Assembly: GCF_008692035.1 (NCBI RefSeq)
Contig: NZ_VTFG01000001.1
Location: 3,349,501-3,413,500 of the forward strand
Direction of reading: 5' to 3'
Origin: Pseudomonas marginalis
GTDB taxonomy: Bacteria; Pseudomonadota; Gammaproteobacteria; Pseudomonadales; Pseudomonadaceae
Length of the DNA stretch: 64,000 nt
Shown here: positions 1 to 9,560 of the stretch, in pieces
Layout of the letters: the number at the start of each line of letters is the position of its first letter
Position numbering within the stretch: position 1 is the first letter of the stretch
Made by a program: the position numbers and the translations under genes
The notes under the pieces: model-generated
What the model saw: only the letters and a program-made list of their open reading frames with translations
The model's database searches: none
What the model was told of the DNA's origin: nothing

Positions 1-25
1 CGCGGGGCTTTGCAGGTGCACACAA

Positions 26-1183
26 TCAGTTGAACAAGCCGTAGAAGAATAGACGGATGCTATCCCACACGCGGCGGAAGATACCACCTTCGTCGACGGC
101 GTCCAGCGCGATCAGGTCGGCGCTGTGCACCACCTTGTCGTCCAGCTTGACTTCGACTTTACCGATCACGTCGCCCTTGGCGATTGGCGCAACCAATTGC
201 GGGTTCATGGTCATGCTGGCAGCGAGCTTTTTCAGCTGGCCTTTAGGCATGGTCAGGGTCAGGTCTTCAGCCAGGCCGGCCTTAACCTGTGAGGTCGCGC
301 CTTTCCATACCGGCGCGGTCGCCAGTTCAGCACCCTTCTGGTAGAAGGTCTGGGTTTCGAAGAAGCGGAAACCGTAGGTCAGCAATTTTTGCGTCTCGGC
401 CGCACGGGCCTGCTCGCTGTTGGTGCCGAAGACCACCGCGATCAGGCGCTGGCCATCACGTACCGCGGACGACACCATGCAGTAGCCGGCTTCGTCGGTG
501 TGACCGGTTTTCAGGCCATCGACAGTCTTGTCGCGCCACAGCAACAGGTTGCGGTTAGGCTGCTTGATGTTGTTCCAGAAGAATTCCTTCTGGGAGTAGA
601 TCGCGTAGTGCACCGGGTCGACACGAATGATCGCGCGCGCCAGGATCGCCATGTCGTGAGCCGACGAGTAGTGCTCAGGGTTTGGCAGGCCGGTCGGGTT
701 CATGAAGTGGCTGTTGGTCATGCCCAGGTCGGCCACGGTTTTGTTCATCATGTCGGCGAATGCGTCTTCGCTGCCGGCGATGTGCTCGGCCAGGGCGACG
801 CTGGCGTCGTTACCGGACTGGATGATGATGCCGTGCAGCAGGTCGCTCACAGTGACTTGCGAGCCGACCTTGATGAACATCCGCGAACCGCCGGTACGCC
901 AGGCGTTTTCGCTGACGGTCACCGGGTCGTTTTCGCCGATCTGGCCGCGACGGATTTCCAGGGTCGCGATGTAGGCGGTCATCAGCTTGGTCAGGCTGGC
1001 CGGTGGCAGGCGCTGGTCACCGTTGCTCTCGACCAGCACGTTGCCACTGGCGGCATCCATGAGGACCCAGGACTTGGCGGCCAGTTGCGGTGAAGCCGGT
1101 ACCATTTCAACCGCCCAGGCGGCCGGGGTGATGATCAGCGAAAGAAGCAGGCACGTGCGTTTGGCTAAGGTGGTGATGTTCAT
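26..1183 (-). CDS. dacA: D-alanyl-D-alanine carboxypeptidase (PBP5/6 family)
   Basis: A low-molecular-weight penicillin-binding protein that trims the terminal D-Ala from peptidoglycan pentapeptides at the outer face of the inner membrane. The 385-residue product has an N-terminal signal peptide ending near AAWA, the SxxK motif SLTK at about residues 63-66, an SGN motif in IIIQSGNDAS and the KTG motif in DGLKTGHTD. These are the three active-site motifs of the family. A C-terminal beta domain and a terminal amphipathic stretch (IRLFFYGLFN) that could anchor it to the membrane follow. Length is normal. It is the last gene of the minus-strand cell-wall group headed by mrdA-rodA. P. aeruginosa calls this gene dacC. 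Confidence 0.95.
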   Translation of the reverse strand: MNITTLAKRTCLLLSLIITPAAWAVEMVPASPQLAAKSWVLMDAASGNVLVESNGDQRLPPASLTKLMTAYIATLEIRRGQIGENDPVTVSENAWRTGGSRMFIKVGSQVTVSDLLHGIIIQSGNDASVALAEHIAGSEDAFADMMNKTVADLGMTNSHFMNPTGLPNPEHYSSAHDMAILARAIIRVDPVHYAIYSQKEFFWNNIKQPNRNLLLWRDKTVDGLKTGHTDEAGYCMVSSAVRDGQRLIAVVFGTNSEQARAAETQKLLTYGFRFFETQTFYQKGAELATAPVWKGATSQVKAGLAEDLTLTMPKGQLKKLAASMTMNPQLVAPIAKGDVIGKVEVKLDDKVVHSADLIALDAVDEGGIFRRVWDSIRLFFYGLFN

Positions 1184-1359
1184 CCGTCTCTCGAAATTGC
1201 TTATGGAAACTTGCCCTCGCGGGCAAAACTTATTCAGACAGCCCGCTACCAGACTGTCACGTGTTCGGTTGCCCGCTCACCCCTTGCCCCTGGGTTTTAT
1301 TGTTCAACGAGCCAACAACCAGGGTCCAGGCCCGCATGCGAGCCTCAACCATCAATTTA

Positions 1360-2358
1360 TTATTCGGCAGTGACCACGCTGGGTTGCCCCAGGTTGGCCA
1401 GGCGCACGCTGTTCTGCACTTGCGCAACCTCGCTCGGCGAACCGATCGGGCCCATGCGCACACGGTGCAACGTTTGCTGGTTACGCACGATGGAGCTGAT
1501 GAATACCGGCGCGCTGACCATGCTGCTGAGCTTGGACCTTAACAGTTCTGCCGCATCCGGGTTGGCGAAAGCACCTACTTGCAGGTATTGCCCGCCCGCG
1601 ACCGCGGCGCCCGGTGCCGCATGGGGCACGACCACGGTATCCGGTGCGTGCTGCTGCGGTGGCGGTGTCCATTGTTCGATCTTGCCGGTAGATGCCGTCA
1701 CTTGCGGCTGCGCACTCTGCGGCTCGTTGAGCATCAACGGCGCGGGCTTGCCACGCTGGGCCCAGTACTGCGCCGGATCGATGCCTTCGACCTTGACCCG
1801 CGCGGTACCGGTTTCGGCATAGCCGAGTTTTTTTGCGGCGGCGTAGGACAAGTCGATAATGCGATCCGAATAGAACGGCCCACGGTCGTTGACCCGCAGG
1901 ATCACCGTGCGGTTGTTGTCCAGGTTGGTCACGCGGACATAGCTGGGCAGCGGCAGGGTCTTGTGGGCCGCGCTCATGCCGTACAGGTCATAGACTTCGC
2001 CGTTGGCGGTGTTCTGGCCGTGGAACTTGGTGCCATACCAGGACGCCGTGCCCGATTGCACGTAGGTCTTGGAGTCCTGCAGCGGGAAGTAGGACTTGCC
2101 CAGCACCGTATAGGGGTTGGCCTTGTACGGGCCGGTGTGCAGGGTCGGCGTGGCGTCCGGGATCTTCGACACGTCGACATCCCACCACGGCGCGCCATCT
2201 TTGTGCGCGCGGTTGATGTCCAGCCCTGGCTGGGAACGCACCGCAGTGCCGCCGGACTTCGGTACCGGGCCACGGCTGGTGGAACAACTGACGACGAGCA
2301 GGGACAACGCGGCGAACGCCACCAGCTTGAGCGGTTGATTGAACGGCGATGCCCGCAT
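1360..2358 (-). CDS. rlpA: Septal ring lytic transglycosylase RlpA (lipoprotein)
   Basis: An outer-membrane lipoprotein that cleaves denuded glycan strands at the septum and along the sidewall in Pseudomonas. The N-terminal signal ends in a lipobox with Cys at about residue 25 (SLLVVSC). A double-psi beta-barrel RlpA domain follows at about residues 100-190 (GTASWYGTKFHGQNTANGE, then VNDRGPF). A C-terminal SPOR domain begins at QYLQVGAFANPDAAELL and binds denuded peptidoglycan. The 332-residue length fits the Pseudomonas protein. Its ATG overlaps the mltB stop (TAATG), so the two are probably translationally coupled. A short hairpin at 1211-1226 lies between this gene and dacA. Confidence 0.95.
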   Translation of the reverse strand: MRASPFNQPLKLVAFAALSLLVVSCSTSRGPVPKSGGTAVRSQPGLDINRAHKDGAPWWDVDVSKIPDATPTLHTGPYKANPYTVLGKSYFPLQDSKTYVQSGTASWYGTKFHGQNTANGEVYDLYGMSAAHKTLPLPSYVRVTNLDNNRTVILRVNDRGPFYSDRIIDLSYAAAKKLGYAETGTARVKVEGIDPAQYWAQRGKPAPLMLNEPQSAQPQVTASTGKIEQWTPPPQQHAPDTVVVPHAAPGAAVAGGQYLQVGAFANPDAAELLRSKLSSMVSAPVFISSIVRNQQTLHRVRMGPIGSPSEVAQVQNSVRLANLGQPSVVTAE

Positions 2359-3374
2359 TACTTGTTGCCCCGTGCTTGGACCAGCATGTCTGACAGCTGA
2401 TGCACGGCCATGGCGTACATCACACTGCGGTTATAACGCGTGATTGCGTAAAAATTCTTCAGGCCCATCCAGTATTCAGGGCCGTTTTCACCTTCGAGAC
2501 GGAATGCCGTCACCGGCATATCGTCGCGTGGCGCATTCTGACTCGACCAGCCCAGCGCCCGCAACTCCCCGACGGTCTTGGCCGGCTCGATACCCTGGGT
2601 CAGGCCTTCATCGGCACGCTCCCCGCTGACATCGGCGCGGATCACCACCGGCTCGCCACCGACCCAGCCGTGGCGCTTGAAGTAGCTGGCCACACTGCCG
2701 ATGGCATCGTCCGGGTTGCTCCAGATATTGATGTGCCCGTCGCCGTCGAAATCCACCGCGTAGGCGCGAAAACTGCTCGGCATGAACTGCGGCAAGCCCA
2801 TCGCCCCGGCGTAGGAGCCCTTGAGGGTCAGCGGGTCGACCTGCTCTTCACGGGCCAACAGCAGGAACTCACGCAGTTCCTTGCGGAAGAAGTCGGCGCG
2901 CGGCGGGTAATCGAAGCCCAGGGTCGACAAAGCGTCGATTACCCGGTAACTGCCGGTATTGCGCCCGTAGAAGGTTTCAATGCCAATGATCGCAACGATG
3001 ACCTGGGCCGGCACGCCGTATTCCTGCTCGGCCCGGGCCAACACGGCCTCGTGCTGGCGCCAGAAGTCCACCCCCCGGGCCACCCGGGCGTCGGTGAGGA
3101 ACATCGGACGGTATTCCTTCCACTGCTTCACGCGCTCGGCGGGGCGAGAAATCGCGTCGAGGATCGCCTGCTTGCGCTGGGCTTCGCGGAACACGCCCAT
3201 CAGCTGTTCACCGGCGAAGCCGTAGTCGCGGGTCATTTCACCGACGAATTCGGCGACCTGGGGTGAGCCATCGTAGTCACCGGCCTGCGCCTCGTGCGTT
3301 GCCCCCAGCAGCCCGATCAGGCCCATCCAGGACGCATGCCGAGTCGCCCAGCCGCGCATTACTTGCATTGACAT
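2358..3374 (-). CDS. mltB: Lytic murein transglycosylase B
   Basis: Cleaves the MurNAc-GlcNAc bond to give 1,6-anhydro-muropeptides. The SLT_2 fold is shown by AIIGIETFYGRNTGSYRVID, which contains the catalytic Glu, and by GSYAGAMGLPQFMPSSFRAY and VDFDGDGHINIW. A signal peptide precedes QAGDYDGSP. The reading frame is open up to 3404 inside rodA, but the ATG at 3374 has a GGTGA sequence just upstream. An ATG at 3368 is an equally reasonable start and spaces that sequence better. The gene sits between rodA and rlpA, the usual Pseudomonas order, and acts on the same wall. Confidence 0.93.
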   Translation of the reverse strand: MSMQVMRGWATRHASWMGLIGLLGATHEAQAGDYDGSPQVAEFVGEMTRDYGFAGEQLMGVFREAQRKQAILDAISRPAERVKQWKEYRPMFLTDARVARGVDFWRQHEAVLARAEQEYGVPAQVIVAIIGIETFYGRNTGSYRVIDALSTLGFDYPPRADFFRKELREFLLLAREEQVDPLTLKGSYAGAMGLPQFMPSSFRAYAVDFDGDGHINIWSNPDDAIGSVASYFKRHGWVGGEPVVIRADVSGERADEGLTQGIEPAKTVGELRALGWSSQNAPRDDMPVTAFRLEGENGPEYWMGLKNFYAITRYNRSVMYAMAVHQLSDMLVQARGNK

Positions 3375-3385
3375 CTTCACCTTAT

Positions 3386-4489
3386 TCAAACCTGTGCGAT
3401 CCACTTGCGATGCGTATGAATCGACATCAAAACCCCAAACGCTGACAGCAATGTCACCAGCGAAGTTCCGCCGTAGCTAATGAACGGCAACGGCACCCCA
3501 ACCACCGGCAGCAGGCCACTGACCATACCGATGTTGACGAAAACGTAAACAAAAAAAGTCATGGTCAGGCTGCCGGCGAGCAATTTGCCGAACAGCGTCT
3601 GCGCCTGTGCGGTAATCACCAGGCCACGCCCAATCAACAGAAGATAGATCAGCAACAGTGCGCAGATGCCCACCAGGCCGAACTCTTCGCCCATCACCGC
3701 AATGATGAAGTCGGTATGGCTCTCGGGCAGAAAGTCCAAATGCGACTGGGTGCCGAGCAGCCAGCCCTTGCCAAATACACCGCCGGAACCGATGGCCGCC
3801 TTCGACTGGATAATGTTCCAACCGGTGCCGAGCGGGTCGCTTTCGGGATCGAGGAACGTCAGGATCCGCTGCTTCTGGTAGTCGTGCATAAAGAAGAACC
3901 ACATGGCCACGGCCACCGGCACTGCCGCCGCCAGCACGCTGAGGATCCAGCGCCAGCGCAGCCCGCCCATGAACAGCACGAACGCACCGCCGGCCAGGAT
4001 CAGCAGCGAGGTGCCGAGGTCCGGCTGGCGCACGATCAGCACAAAGGGGATGCCGATCAGGATCAGGCTGATCCCCACATGCTTGAGCTGCGGCGGCAAG
4101 GTGCGCTTGGACAGGTACCAGGCGATCGTCGCCGGCATCAGGATCTTCATGAATTCCGACGGTTGGAAGCGAATCACCCCCGGAATATTGATCCAGCGGG
4201 TCGCGCCCATGGCGTTGTGGCCCATGACGTCCACCACCACCAGCAGCAACACCCCGGCCACATAGCCAAGCGGCACCCAGCGCGCCATGAAACGCGGCTC
4301 CAGCTGGGCGATCACCACCATGGACAGCAGGCCCAGGCCAAACGACGAAGCCTGCTTGATCAGCAAGTCCCAGTTCTTGCCGCTGGCCGAATACAGCACG
4401 AACAGGCTGCCGGCCGCCAGGGTCAGCAGCAGGATCAGCAACGGGCCATCAATGTGCATGCGCTGCAACAAAGTCGCGCGGCGACGCAT
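3386..4489 (-). CDS. rodA: Rod-shape SEDS peptidoglycan polymerase RodA
   Basis: A SEDS-family glycosyltransferase that polymerises lipid II during sidewall elongation together with PBP2. The 367-residue product is a polytopic membrane protein. It carries the SEDS signatures PDLGTS, the loop containing WNIIQSKAAIGSGGVFGKGW, LPESHTDFI and the C-terminal PFISYGGTS. The ATG at 4489 has a GAGG sequence at good distance and gives a length like P. aeruginosa RodA. An in-frame GTG at 4531, overlapping the mrdA stop, is an alternative and would add 14 residues. It is co-transcribed with mrdA, its cognate transpeptidase. Confidence 0.95.
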   Translation of the reverse strand: MRRRATLLQRMHIDGPLLILLLTLAAGSLFVLYSASGKNWDLLIKQASSFGLGLLSMVVIAQLEPRFMARWVPLGYVAGVLLLVVVDVMGHNAMGATRWINIPGVIRFQPSEFMKILMPATIAWYLSKRTLPPQLKHVGISLILIGIPFVLIVRQPDLGTSLLILAGGAFVLFMGGLRWRWILSVLAAAVPVAVAMWFFFMHDYQKQRILTFLDPESDPLGTGWNIIQSKAAIGSGGVFGKGWLLGTQSHLDFLPESHTDFIIAVMGEEFGLVGICALLLIYLLLIGRGLVITAQAQTLFGKLLAGSLTMTFFVYVFVNIGMVSGLLPVVGVPLPFISYGGTSLVTLLSAFGVLMSIHTHRKWIAQV

Positions 4490-4520
4490 CACATCCTCGC
4501 TGGAGAGGATGCGGTCAAAA

Positions 4521-6419
4521 TTACTCTTCACTGGCCGTAACCTCTGGGGTTGAAGGGGGGCCGCCATATTCGGGCTTGAGCCTGCCGTCGTCGGCCAGCA
4601 ACCAGGCGTCCATCACCTGGCGCACCACAGGCGCCGCCACACCGGAGCCGGACTCGCCGTTCTCGACCATCACCGCCACCACGATTTTCGGGTCGTCGGC
4701 CGGGGCAAAGCCCACAAACAAGGCGTGGTCGCGGTGGCGTTCCTGGACCTTGGAGCGGTCGTATTTCTCGCCCTGCTTGATCGCCACCACCTGGGCGGTA
4801 CCACTCTTGCCGGCGATACGGTATTGCGCACCGATCGCCGCCTTGCGCGCGGTCCCGCGTGCGCCGTGCATCACCTGCTGCATGCCGTGGTTGACCTTGG
4901 TCCAGTCGGACGGATCGCGCAGTACGATGTCGGGGATCGGGTTTTCATCCACAGGCTTTTCGCCTTCGATGGTACGGGCCAGGTGCGGGCGGTTCCAGAT
5001 GCCTTTGTTGGCCACCAGCGCCGTGGCCTGGGCCAGTTGCAAAGGCGTGGCCTGCATATAGCCCTGGCCGATGCCGAGGATCAGGGTTTCGCCCGGGAAC
5101 CATGCCTGGCGGCGGGTCGCACGCTTCCACTCCCGCGATGGCATCAGGCCAGGGGATTCTTCGAACATATCCAGGGAGACTTTCTGACCGAGGCCGAACT
5201 TGCCCATGTAGGCGGACAAGCGGTCGATCCCCAGCTTGTGGGCCAGGTCGTAAAAATAGGTGTCGTTGGAACGCATGATCGCGGTATCCAGGTCGACATA
5301 GCCGTCACCGGTACGGTTCCAGTTGCGGTATTTGTGGTCGTAGTTGGGCAGCATGTAGTAGCCCGGGTCGAATACCCGGCTGGAAGCCGTGACCACACCC
5401 GCATCCAGGCCGGCAATCGCCACCGCCGGCTTGATCGTCGAACCCGGCGGGTACAGGCCGCGCAACACACGGTTGAACAGCGGCCGGTCGATGGAGTCGC
5501 GCAACTCGGCGTAGGCCTTGAAGCTGATCCCGGTCACGAACAGGTTGGGGTCGAAGCTCGGCTGGCTGACCATGGCCAGCACTTCGCCGGTCTTCGGGTC
5601 CAACGCCACCACTGCACCACGCCGGCCGCCCAGGGCCATCTCGGCCGCTTCCTGCAGCTTGATGTCCAGGCTCAGCACAATGTCCTTGCCCGGCACCGGG
5701 TCGGTACGCTTGAGCACCCGCAGCACACGGCCGCGAGCGTTGGTCTCGACTTCTTCGTAACCCACCTGGCCGTGCAGTTCGGGCTCGTAGAAACGCTCGA
5801 TGCCGGTCTTGCCGATATGGTGGGTGCCGCTGTAATTGACGGGATCGAGGCTTTTCAGCTCTTTCTCGTTGATCCGCCCCATATAGCCGACGGAGTGGGC
5901 AAAGTGCGGCCCTTGGGGATAGTGGCGTACCAGCTGCGCCACCACTTCCACACCCGGCAGGCGGAACTGGTTCACCGCGATCCGCGCAATCTGCTCTTCG
6001 GTCAGCTCGAACAGGATCGGCACCGGTTCGAAAGGCCGACGCCCCTGCTTCATGCGTTTCTCGAAGATCACCCGGTCTTCCGGGGTCAACTGCAGCACCT
6101 CGACGATGACATCGAGGACCTGCTGCCAATCGCCGGAACGCTCACGGGTCATGCTCAGGCTGAAGCTGGGCCGGTTATCCGCCACCACCACGCCATTACG
6201 GTCGAAGATCAGCCCACGGGTCGGCGGAATCGGCTGCACATGCACGCGGTTGTTTTCCGACAGCGTGGAGTGGTAGTCGTACTGGATCACCTGCAGGAAA
6301 TACAGGCGCGCAATCAGCACCCCGATCAGCGCCACCACCATGATCGCGCCAAACACCACCCGCGCGCGTACCAGACGTGCGTCTTTCTCGTGGTCCTTGA
6401 TGCGGATCGGCTGGGTCAT
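4521..6419 (-). CDS. mrdA: Penicillin-binding protein 2, elongasome transpeptidase
   Basis: A class B PBP that cross-links peptidoglycan during cell elongation and works as a pair with RodA. A cytoplasmic N-terminus is followed by one membrane segment (about residues 22-45), a dimerisation/pedestal domain and the transpeptidase domain. The motifs are SxxK in PPGSTIKP, SxN in MRSNDTYFYD and KSG in AGKSGTAQVV. The 632 residues are full length for the family. It follows rlmH by 15 bases and overlaps the possible GTG start of rodA, so the elongasome pair is one transcriptional unit. Confidence 0.96.
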   Translation of the reverse strand: MTQPIRIKDHEKDARLVRARVVFGAIMVVALIGVLIARLYFLQVIQYDYHSTLSENNRVHVQPIPPTRGLIFDRNGVVVADNRPSFSLSMTRERSGDWQQVLDVIVEVLQLTPEDRVIFEKRMKQGRRPFEPVPILFELTEEQIARIAVNQFRLPGVEVVAQLVRHYPQGPHFAHSVGYMGRINEKELKSLDPVNYSGTHHIGKTGIERFYEPELHGQVGYEEVETNARGRVLRVLKRTDPVPGKDIVLSLDIKLQEAAEMALGGRRGAVVALDPKTGEVLAMVSQPSFDPNLFVTGISFKAYAELRDSIDRPLFNRVLRGLYPPGSTIKPAVAIAGLDAGVVTASSRVFDPGYYMLPNYDHKYRNWNRTGDGYVDLDTAIMRSNDTYFYDLAHKLGIDRLSAYMGKFGLGQKVSLDMFEESPGLMPSREWKRATRRQAWFPGETLILGIGQGYMQATPLQLAQATALVANKGIWNRPHLARTIEGEKPVDENPIPDIVLRDPSDWTKVNHGMQQVMHGARGTARKAAIGAQYRIAGKSGTAQVVAIKQGEKYDRSKVQERHRDHALFVGFAPADDPKIVVAVMVENGESGSGVAAPVVRQVMDAWLLADDGRLKPEYGGPPSTPEVTASEE

Positions 6420-6434
6420 CGGGAGAGGCGCAGA

Positions 6435-6902
6435 TTATTTGTGATAAGGGTGCCCGGACAGAACTGTCCAGGCGCGATACAGCTGTTCACCGATCAGGAT
6501 CCTTACCAACGGGTGCGGCAGCGTCAGCGCCGACAGCGACCAGCGCTGGTCCGCCCGCGCGCAGACTTCCGGCGCCAGCCCTTCGGGGCCGCCGACCATG
6601 AAGTTGACGGTGCGCGAGTCCAGGCGCCAGCGATCCAGTTCCACCGCCAGTTGCTCGGTGCTCCAGGGTTTGCCGTGCACTTCGAGGGTGACGATGCGCT
6701 CGTTGGGGCCGACCTTGGCCAGCATGGCTTCGCCTTCCTGACGGATGAAGCGCGCCACGTCGGCATTCTTGCCCCGGGTGTTGAGCGGTATCTCCACCAG
6801 TTCCAGCGACAGCTCGGCGGGCAGACGCTTGGCATACTCGTGCCAGCCTTCTTCCACCCACTTGGGCATGCGTGAACCGACAGCAATCAGACGCAGGCGC
6901 AC
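6435..6902 (-). CDS. rlmH: 23S rRNA (pseudouridine1915-N3)-methyltransferase
   Basis: A SPOUT-class enzyme that methylates pseudouridine 1915 in helix 69 of 23S rRNA, using S-adenosylmethionine on assembled 70S ribosomes. It has 155 residues, the standard length. The conserved SAM knot is visible in [10 protein letters not shown], and the C-terminus in [23 protein letters not shown]. The C-terminal Tyr/His end (GHPYHK) is typical. Translation starts at a GTG at 6900-6902, nine bases after the rsfS stop. The rsfS-rlmH-mrdA-rodA order is conserved in gammaproteobacteria. Confidence 0.96.
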
Positions 6903-6911
6903 AGCCGTTCC

Positions 6912-7406
6912 TTATTCCTGGTCTTTGTTGAGCTTGTCGAAGTGCGCGTGGCCCACTTCCGGGCTGTGGTGCTTGCCATCGGCGGCACGGCTCTGCTCGG
7001 CGCCTTTCCACAGACGCTCCAGGTCGTAGAACTGACGGGCATTGCTGGTCATCATGTGAACGATCACGTCGTCCATGTCCAGCAGCACCCAGTCGCTGTC
7101 GCCCTTGCCTTCTTCACCCAGTGGCTTCACGCCTTGGGCTTTGACGGCTTCGCGAACCTTGTCCAGCATCGCGCCGATCTGGCGGTTGGAGGTACCGGTG
7201 GCGATGATCATGAAGTCGGTGATGCTCTGCTTGTCGCGTACGTCCAGGACCTGGATATCCTGGGCCTTCACGTCTTCCAGGGCGGCAACGGCGACTTTCA
7301 CCAGCTCTTCGCCAGCCAGTTCCGGGCCAACGTGGGCTTCAACCGGCAGCGGGGCGCTTTTGAACGTGCCTTTGCGTTTTACTTTGCTTACGTCTTTGTT
7401 CGTCAT
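6912..7406 (-). CDS. rsfS: Ribosomal silencing factor RsfS
   Basis: Binds ribosomal protein uL14 and prevents joining of the subunits, lowering translation in stationary phase or starvation. The Iojap/RsfS core runs from about residue 33 and shows the family signatures DIQVLDVRDKQSITDFMIIA, GTSNRQIGA and DWVLLDMDDVIVHMM, then FYDLERLW. At 164 residues it is longer than the E. coli protein, with a basic N-terminal extension and a C-terminal tail, as in other Pseudomonas. It lies 69 bases downstream of nadD. Confidence 0.93.
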   Translation of the reverse strand: MTNKDVSKVKRKGTFKSAPLPVEAHVGPELAGEELVKVAVAALEDVKAQDIQVLDVRDKQSITDFMIIATGTSNRQIGAMLDKVREAVKAQGVKPLGEEGKGDSDWVLLDMDDVIVHMMTSNARQFYDLERLWKGAEQSRAADGKHHSPEVGHAHFDKLNKDQE

Positions 7407-7475
7407 AAAAAACTCGTTTTGCTCATATGTTCGGGCGCTCGCTGCACGAGTGTTCGTGCGTTCAAGCGCGCCTTT

Positions 7476-8120
7476 TCAGTTCGACGCACGGTAAAGCCCG
7501 TGCGCATCGATGTAGGCCAGGACCGCGTCAGGCACCAGGAAACGTACCGACTTCCCGCTGGCCAGCAGTTGACGGATCTGGGTGGCAGACACCGCAAGCG
7601 GGGTCTGCCAGACGAATGCAATATTCCCGTTCGGCCCGGTCAGGGCCAAGGGGTCACTTACCGACCGCGCGGCCAGCAGGTTGCGCAAGGCATCCGGCGG
7701 TTCGCTGTCGGCATCCGGGCGTTGCAAAACCAGGATGTGGCAGTGCTGGAGGAGTTCCTCCCAGCGATGCCAAGAGGGCAGGCCGCAAAATGCGTCCCAG
7801 CCCAAAAGCAGAAACAACTGGTCATCCGCGGCCAACTCAGCGCGCATCAGCTCCAGGGTGTCGACAGTGTAGGACGGTTTATCGCGCTTGAGCTCACGAT
7901 CATCCACCACCAGCGGCGGTATGCCTTCTACGGCCAGGCGCACCATTTCCAGGCGCTGCTGCGGCGACACCTGCGGGGTATCGCGATGGGGCGGCCGGAA
8001 ATTAGGGATCAGGCGCAGCTCATCCAGCGCCAAGGCATCCGCGACTTCCAGGGCACTGCGCAAATGGCCGATGTGCACGGGGTCGAAGGTACCGCCGAGC
8101 AGCCCGATGCGTTTAGCCAT
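7476..8120 (-). CDS. nadD: Nicotinate-nucleotide adenylyltransferase
   Basis: Makes deamido-NAD from nicotinate mononucleotide and ATP, the penultimate NAD biosynthesis step. The nucleotidyltransferase signature [12 protein letters not shown] is near the N-terminus (residues 8-19), with the second signature in [16 protein letters not shown] (SxTxxR type). The frame is open upstream, but the ATG at 8118-8120 gives a 214-residue protein starting [12 protein letters not shown] and overlaps the proA stop as ATGA, which fixes the start. Length is normal. Confidence 0.95.
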   Translation of the reverse strand: MAKRIGLLGGTFDPVHIGHLRSALEVADALALDELRLIPNFRPPHRDTPQVSPQQRLEMVRLAVEGIPPLVVDDRELKRDKPSYTVDTLELMRAELAADDQLFLLLGWDAFCGLPSWHRWEELLQHCHILVLQRPDADSEPPDALRNLLAARSVSDPLALTGPNGNIAFVWQTPLAVSATQIRQLLASGKSVRFLVPDAVLAYIDAHGLYRASN

Positions 8121-9385
8121 CAAGTGCGCACGTGACCGTCGCCGAACACCACGTACTTCTCGCTGGTCAGGCCTTCCAGGCCAACCGGGCCGCGTGCGTG
8201 GAGCTTGTCGGTGGAGATGCCGATCTCCGCCCCCAGGCCGTACTCGAAGCCGTCGGCAAAGCGCGTCGAGGCGTTGATCATCACCGAAGCGGAATCCACT
8301 TCGGTGAGGAAACGCCGGGCATCGCTGAAATGCTCGGAGACAATGGCGTCGGTGTGCTTGGAGCCGTACGTGTTGATGTGTTCGATGGCCTGGTCCAGGT
8401 CGTCGACGATGCGGATCGACAGGATCGGCGCCGTGTACTCGGTGTACCAGTCCTGCTCGGTGGCTTCGATCACGTCCGCGCCCAACAGCGCACGGGTGCG
8501 TTCGCAACCGCGCAGCTCCACGCCCTTGTCACGGTAGATGGCAGCCAGCGGCGGCAGCACGCGCTCGGCAATGCCGACGTGCACCAGCAGGGTTTCCATG
8601 GTGTTGCACGGCGCGTAGCGGTGGGTCTTGGCGTTGTCGGCGATGCGGATCGCCTTGTCGATGTCGGCGGCGATGTCGATATACACGTGGCAGACGCCGT
8701 CCAGGTGCTTGATCACTGGCACCTTGGCATCGCGGCTGACGCGCTCGATCAGGCTCTTGCCACCGCGCGGCACGATCACGTCGACGAATTCCGGCATGGT
8801 GATCAGCGCGCCGACAGCGGCACGGTCGGTGGTTTCCACCACTTGCACCACTTCGGCCGGCAACTCGGCCACGGCCAGGCCCTGCTGGATGCAGGCGGCG
8901 ATGGCGCGGTTGGAATTGATCGCCTCGGAACCGCCACGCAGGATGGTGGCGTTGCCCGACTTGAGACACAGGCTCGCGGCGTCGATGGTCACGTTCGGGC
9001 GCGACTCATAGATGATGCCGATCACGCCCAGGGGCACGCGCATCTTGCCCACCTGGATGCCGGACGGCAGGTAACGCATATCGCGAATTTCACCGATGGG
9101 GTCAGGCAGCTTGGCCACCTGACGCAACCCTTCGATCATGTCGTCGATACGTGCCGGCGTCAGCGCCAGGCGGTCCAGCAGGGCGGGCTCGAGGCCATTG
9201 GCGCGGCCGTTGGCCAGGTCCAGTTCGTTGGCGGCAGTCAGCTCGGAGCGCGAAGCGTCCAGAGCATCGGCGGCGGCCAGCAGGGCACGGTTCTTCTGCG
9301 CGGTGCTCGCACGGGCGATCAACCGCGAGGCCTGACGGGCAGCGCGACCCAGGCGGGTCATGTAGTCAAGAACGGACTCAGTCAT
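8120..9385 (-). CDS. proA: Gamma-glutamyl phosphate reductase
   Basis: Second enzyme of proline synthesis: NADPH-dependent reduction of gamma-glutamyl phosphate to glutamate semialdehyde in the cytoplasm. The 421-residue product is full length. It has the aldehyde-dehydrogenase fold, with the catalytic Cys in [16 protein letters not shown] and the family signature [20 protein letters not shown]. The [11 protein letters not shown] and [16 protein letters not shown] stretches are also diagnostic. It heads the minus-strand run proA-nadD-rsfS-rlmH and is divergent from the DNA glycosylase gene across 175 bases. Confidence 0.96.
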   Translation of the reverse strand: MTESVLDYMTRLGRAARQASRLIARASTAQKNRALLAAADALDASRSELTAANELDLANGRANGLEPALLDRLALTPARIDDMIEGLRQVAKLPDPIGEIRDMRYLPSGIQVGKMRVPLGVIGIIYESRPNVTIDAASLCLKSGNATILRGGSEAINSNRAIAACIQQGLAVAELPAEVVQVVETTDRAAVGALITMPEFVDVIVPRGGKSLIERVSRDAKVPVIKHLDGVCHVYIDIAADIDKAIRIADNAKTHRYAPCNTMETLLVHVGIAERVLPPLAAIYRDKGVELRGCERTRALLGADVIEATEQDWYTEYTAPILSIRIVDDLDQAIEHINTYGSKHTDAIVSEHFSDARRFLTEVDSASVMINASTRFADGFEYGLGAEIGISTDKLHARGPVGLEGLTSEKYVVFGDGHVRT

Positions 9386-9560
9386 GGTCAGGGAGTCTTG
9401 GCAAAGAGGAAAGCGGCAGATTATAGCTGTGACGCCGCCCGACTGACAGCGGTGAGGGGCGGATGGTCGAAATGAACTGTAAAAACCTGGGGTTCAGCCG
9501 TAATTAAGGTGGGAGTTGTTATTATTCCGTCACATTTAGCCGTATTAACCCCAGGCCACC

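Noticed and set aside
4725-6875. 716-codon open frame on the plus strand opposite mrdA and rlmH
   Set aside because: It is the mirror of high-GC coding sequence. The translation is rich in His, Arg and Gln with no domain, and the opposite strand has clear PBP2 motifs.
8132-9475. 447-codon plus-strand open frame opposite proA
   Set aside because: Antisense shadow: ProA motifs on the minus strand are complete and this frame has no recognisable features.
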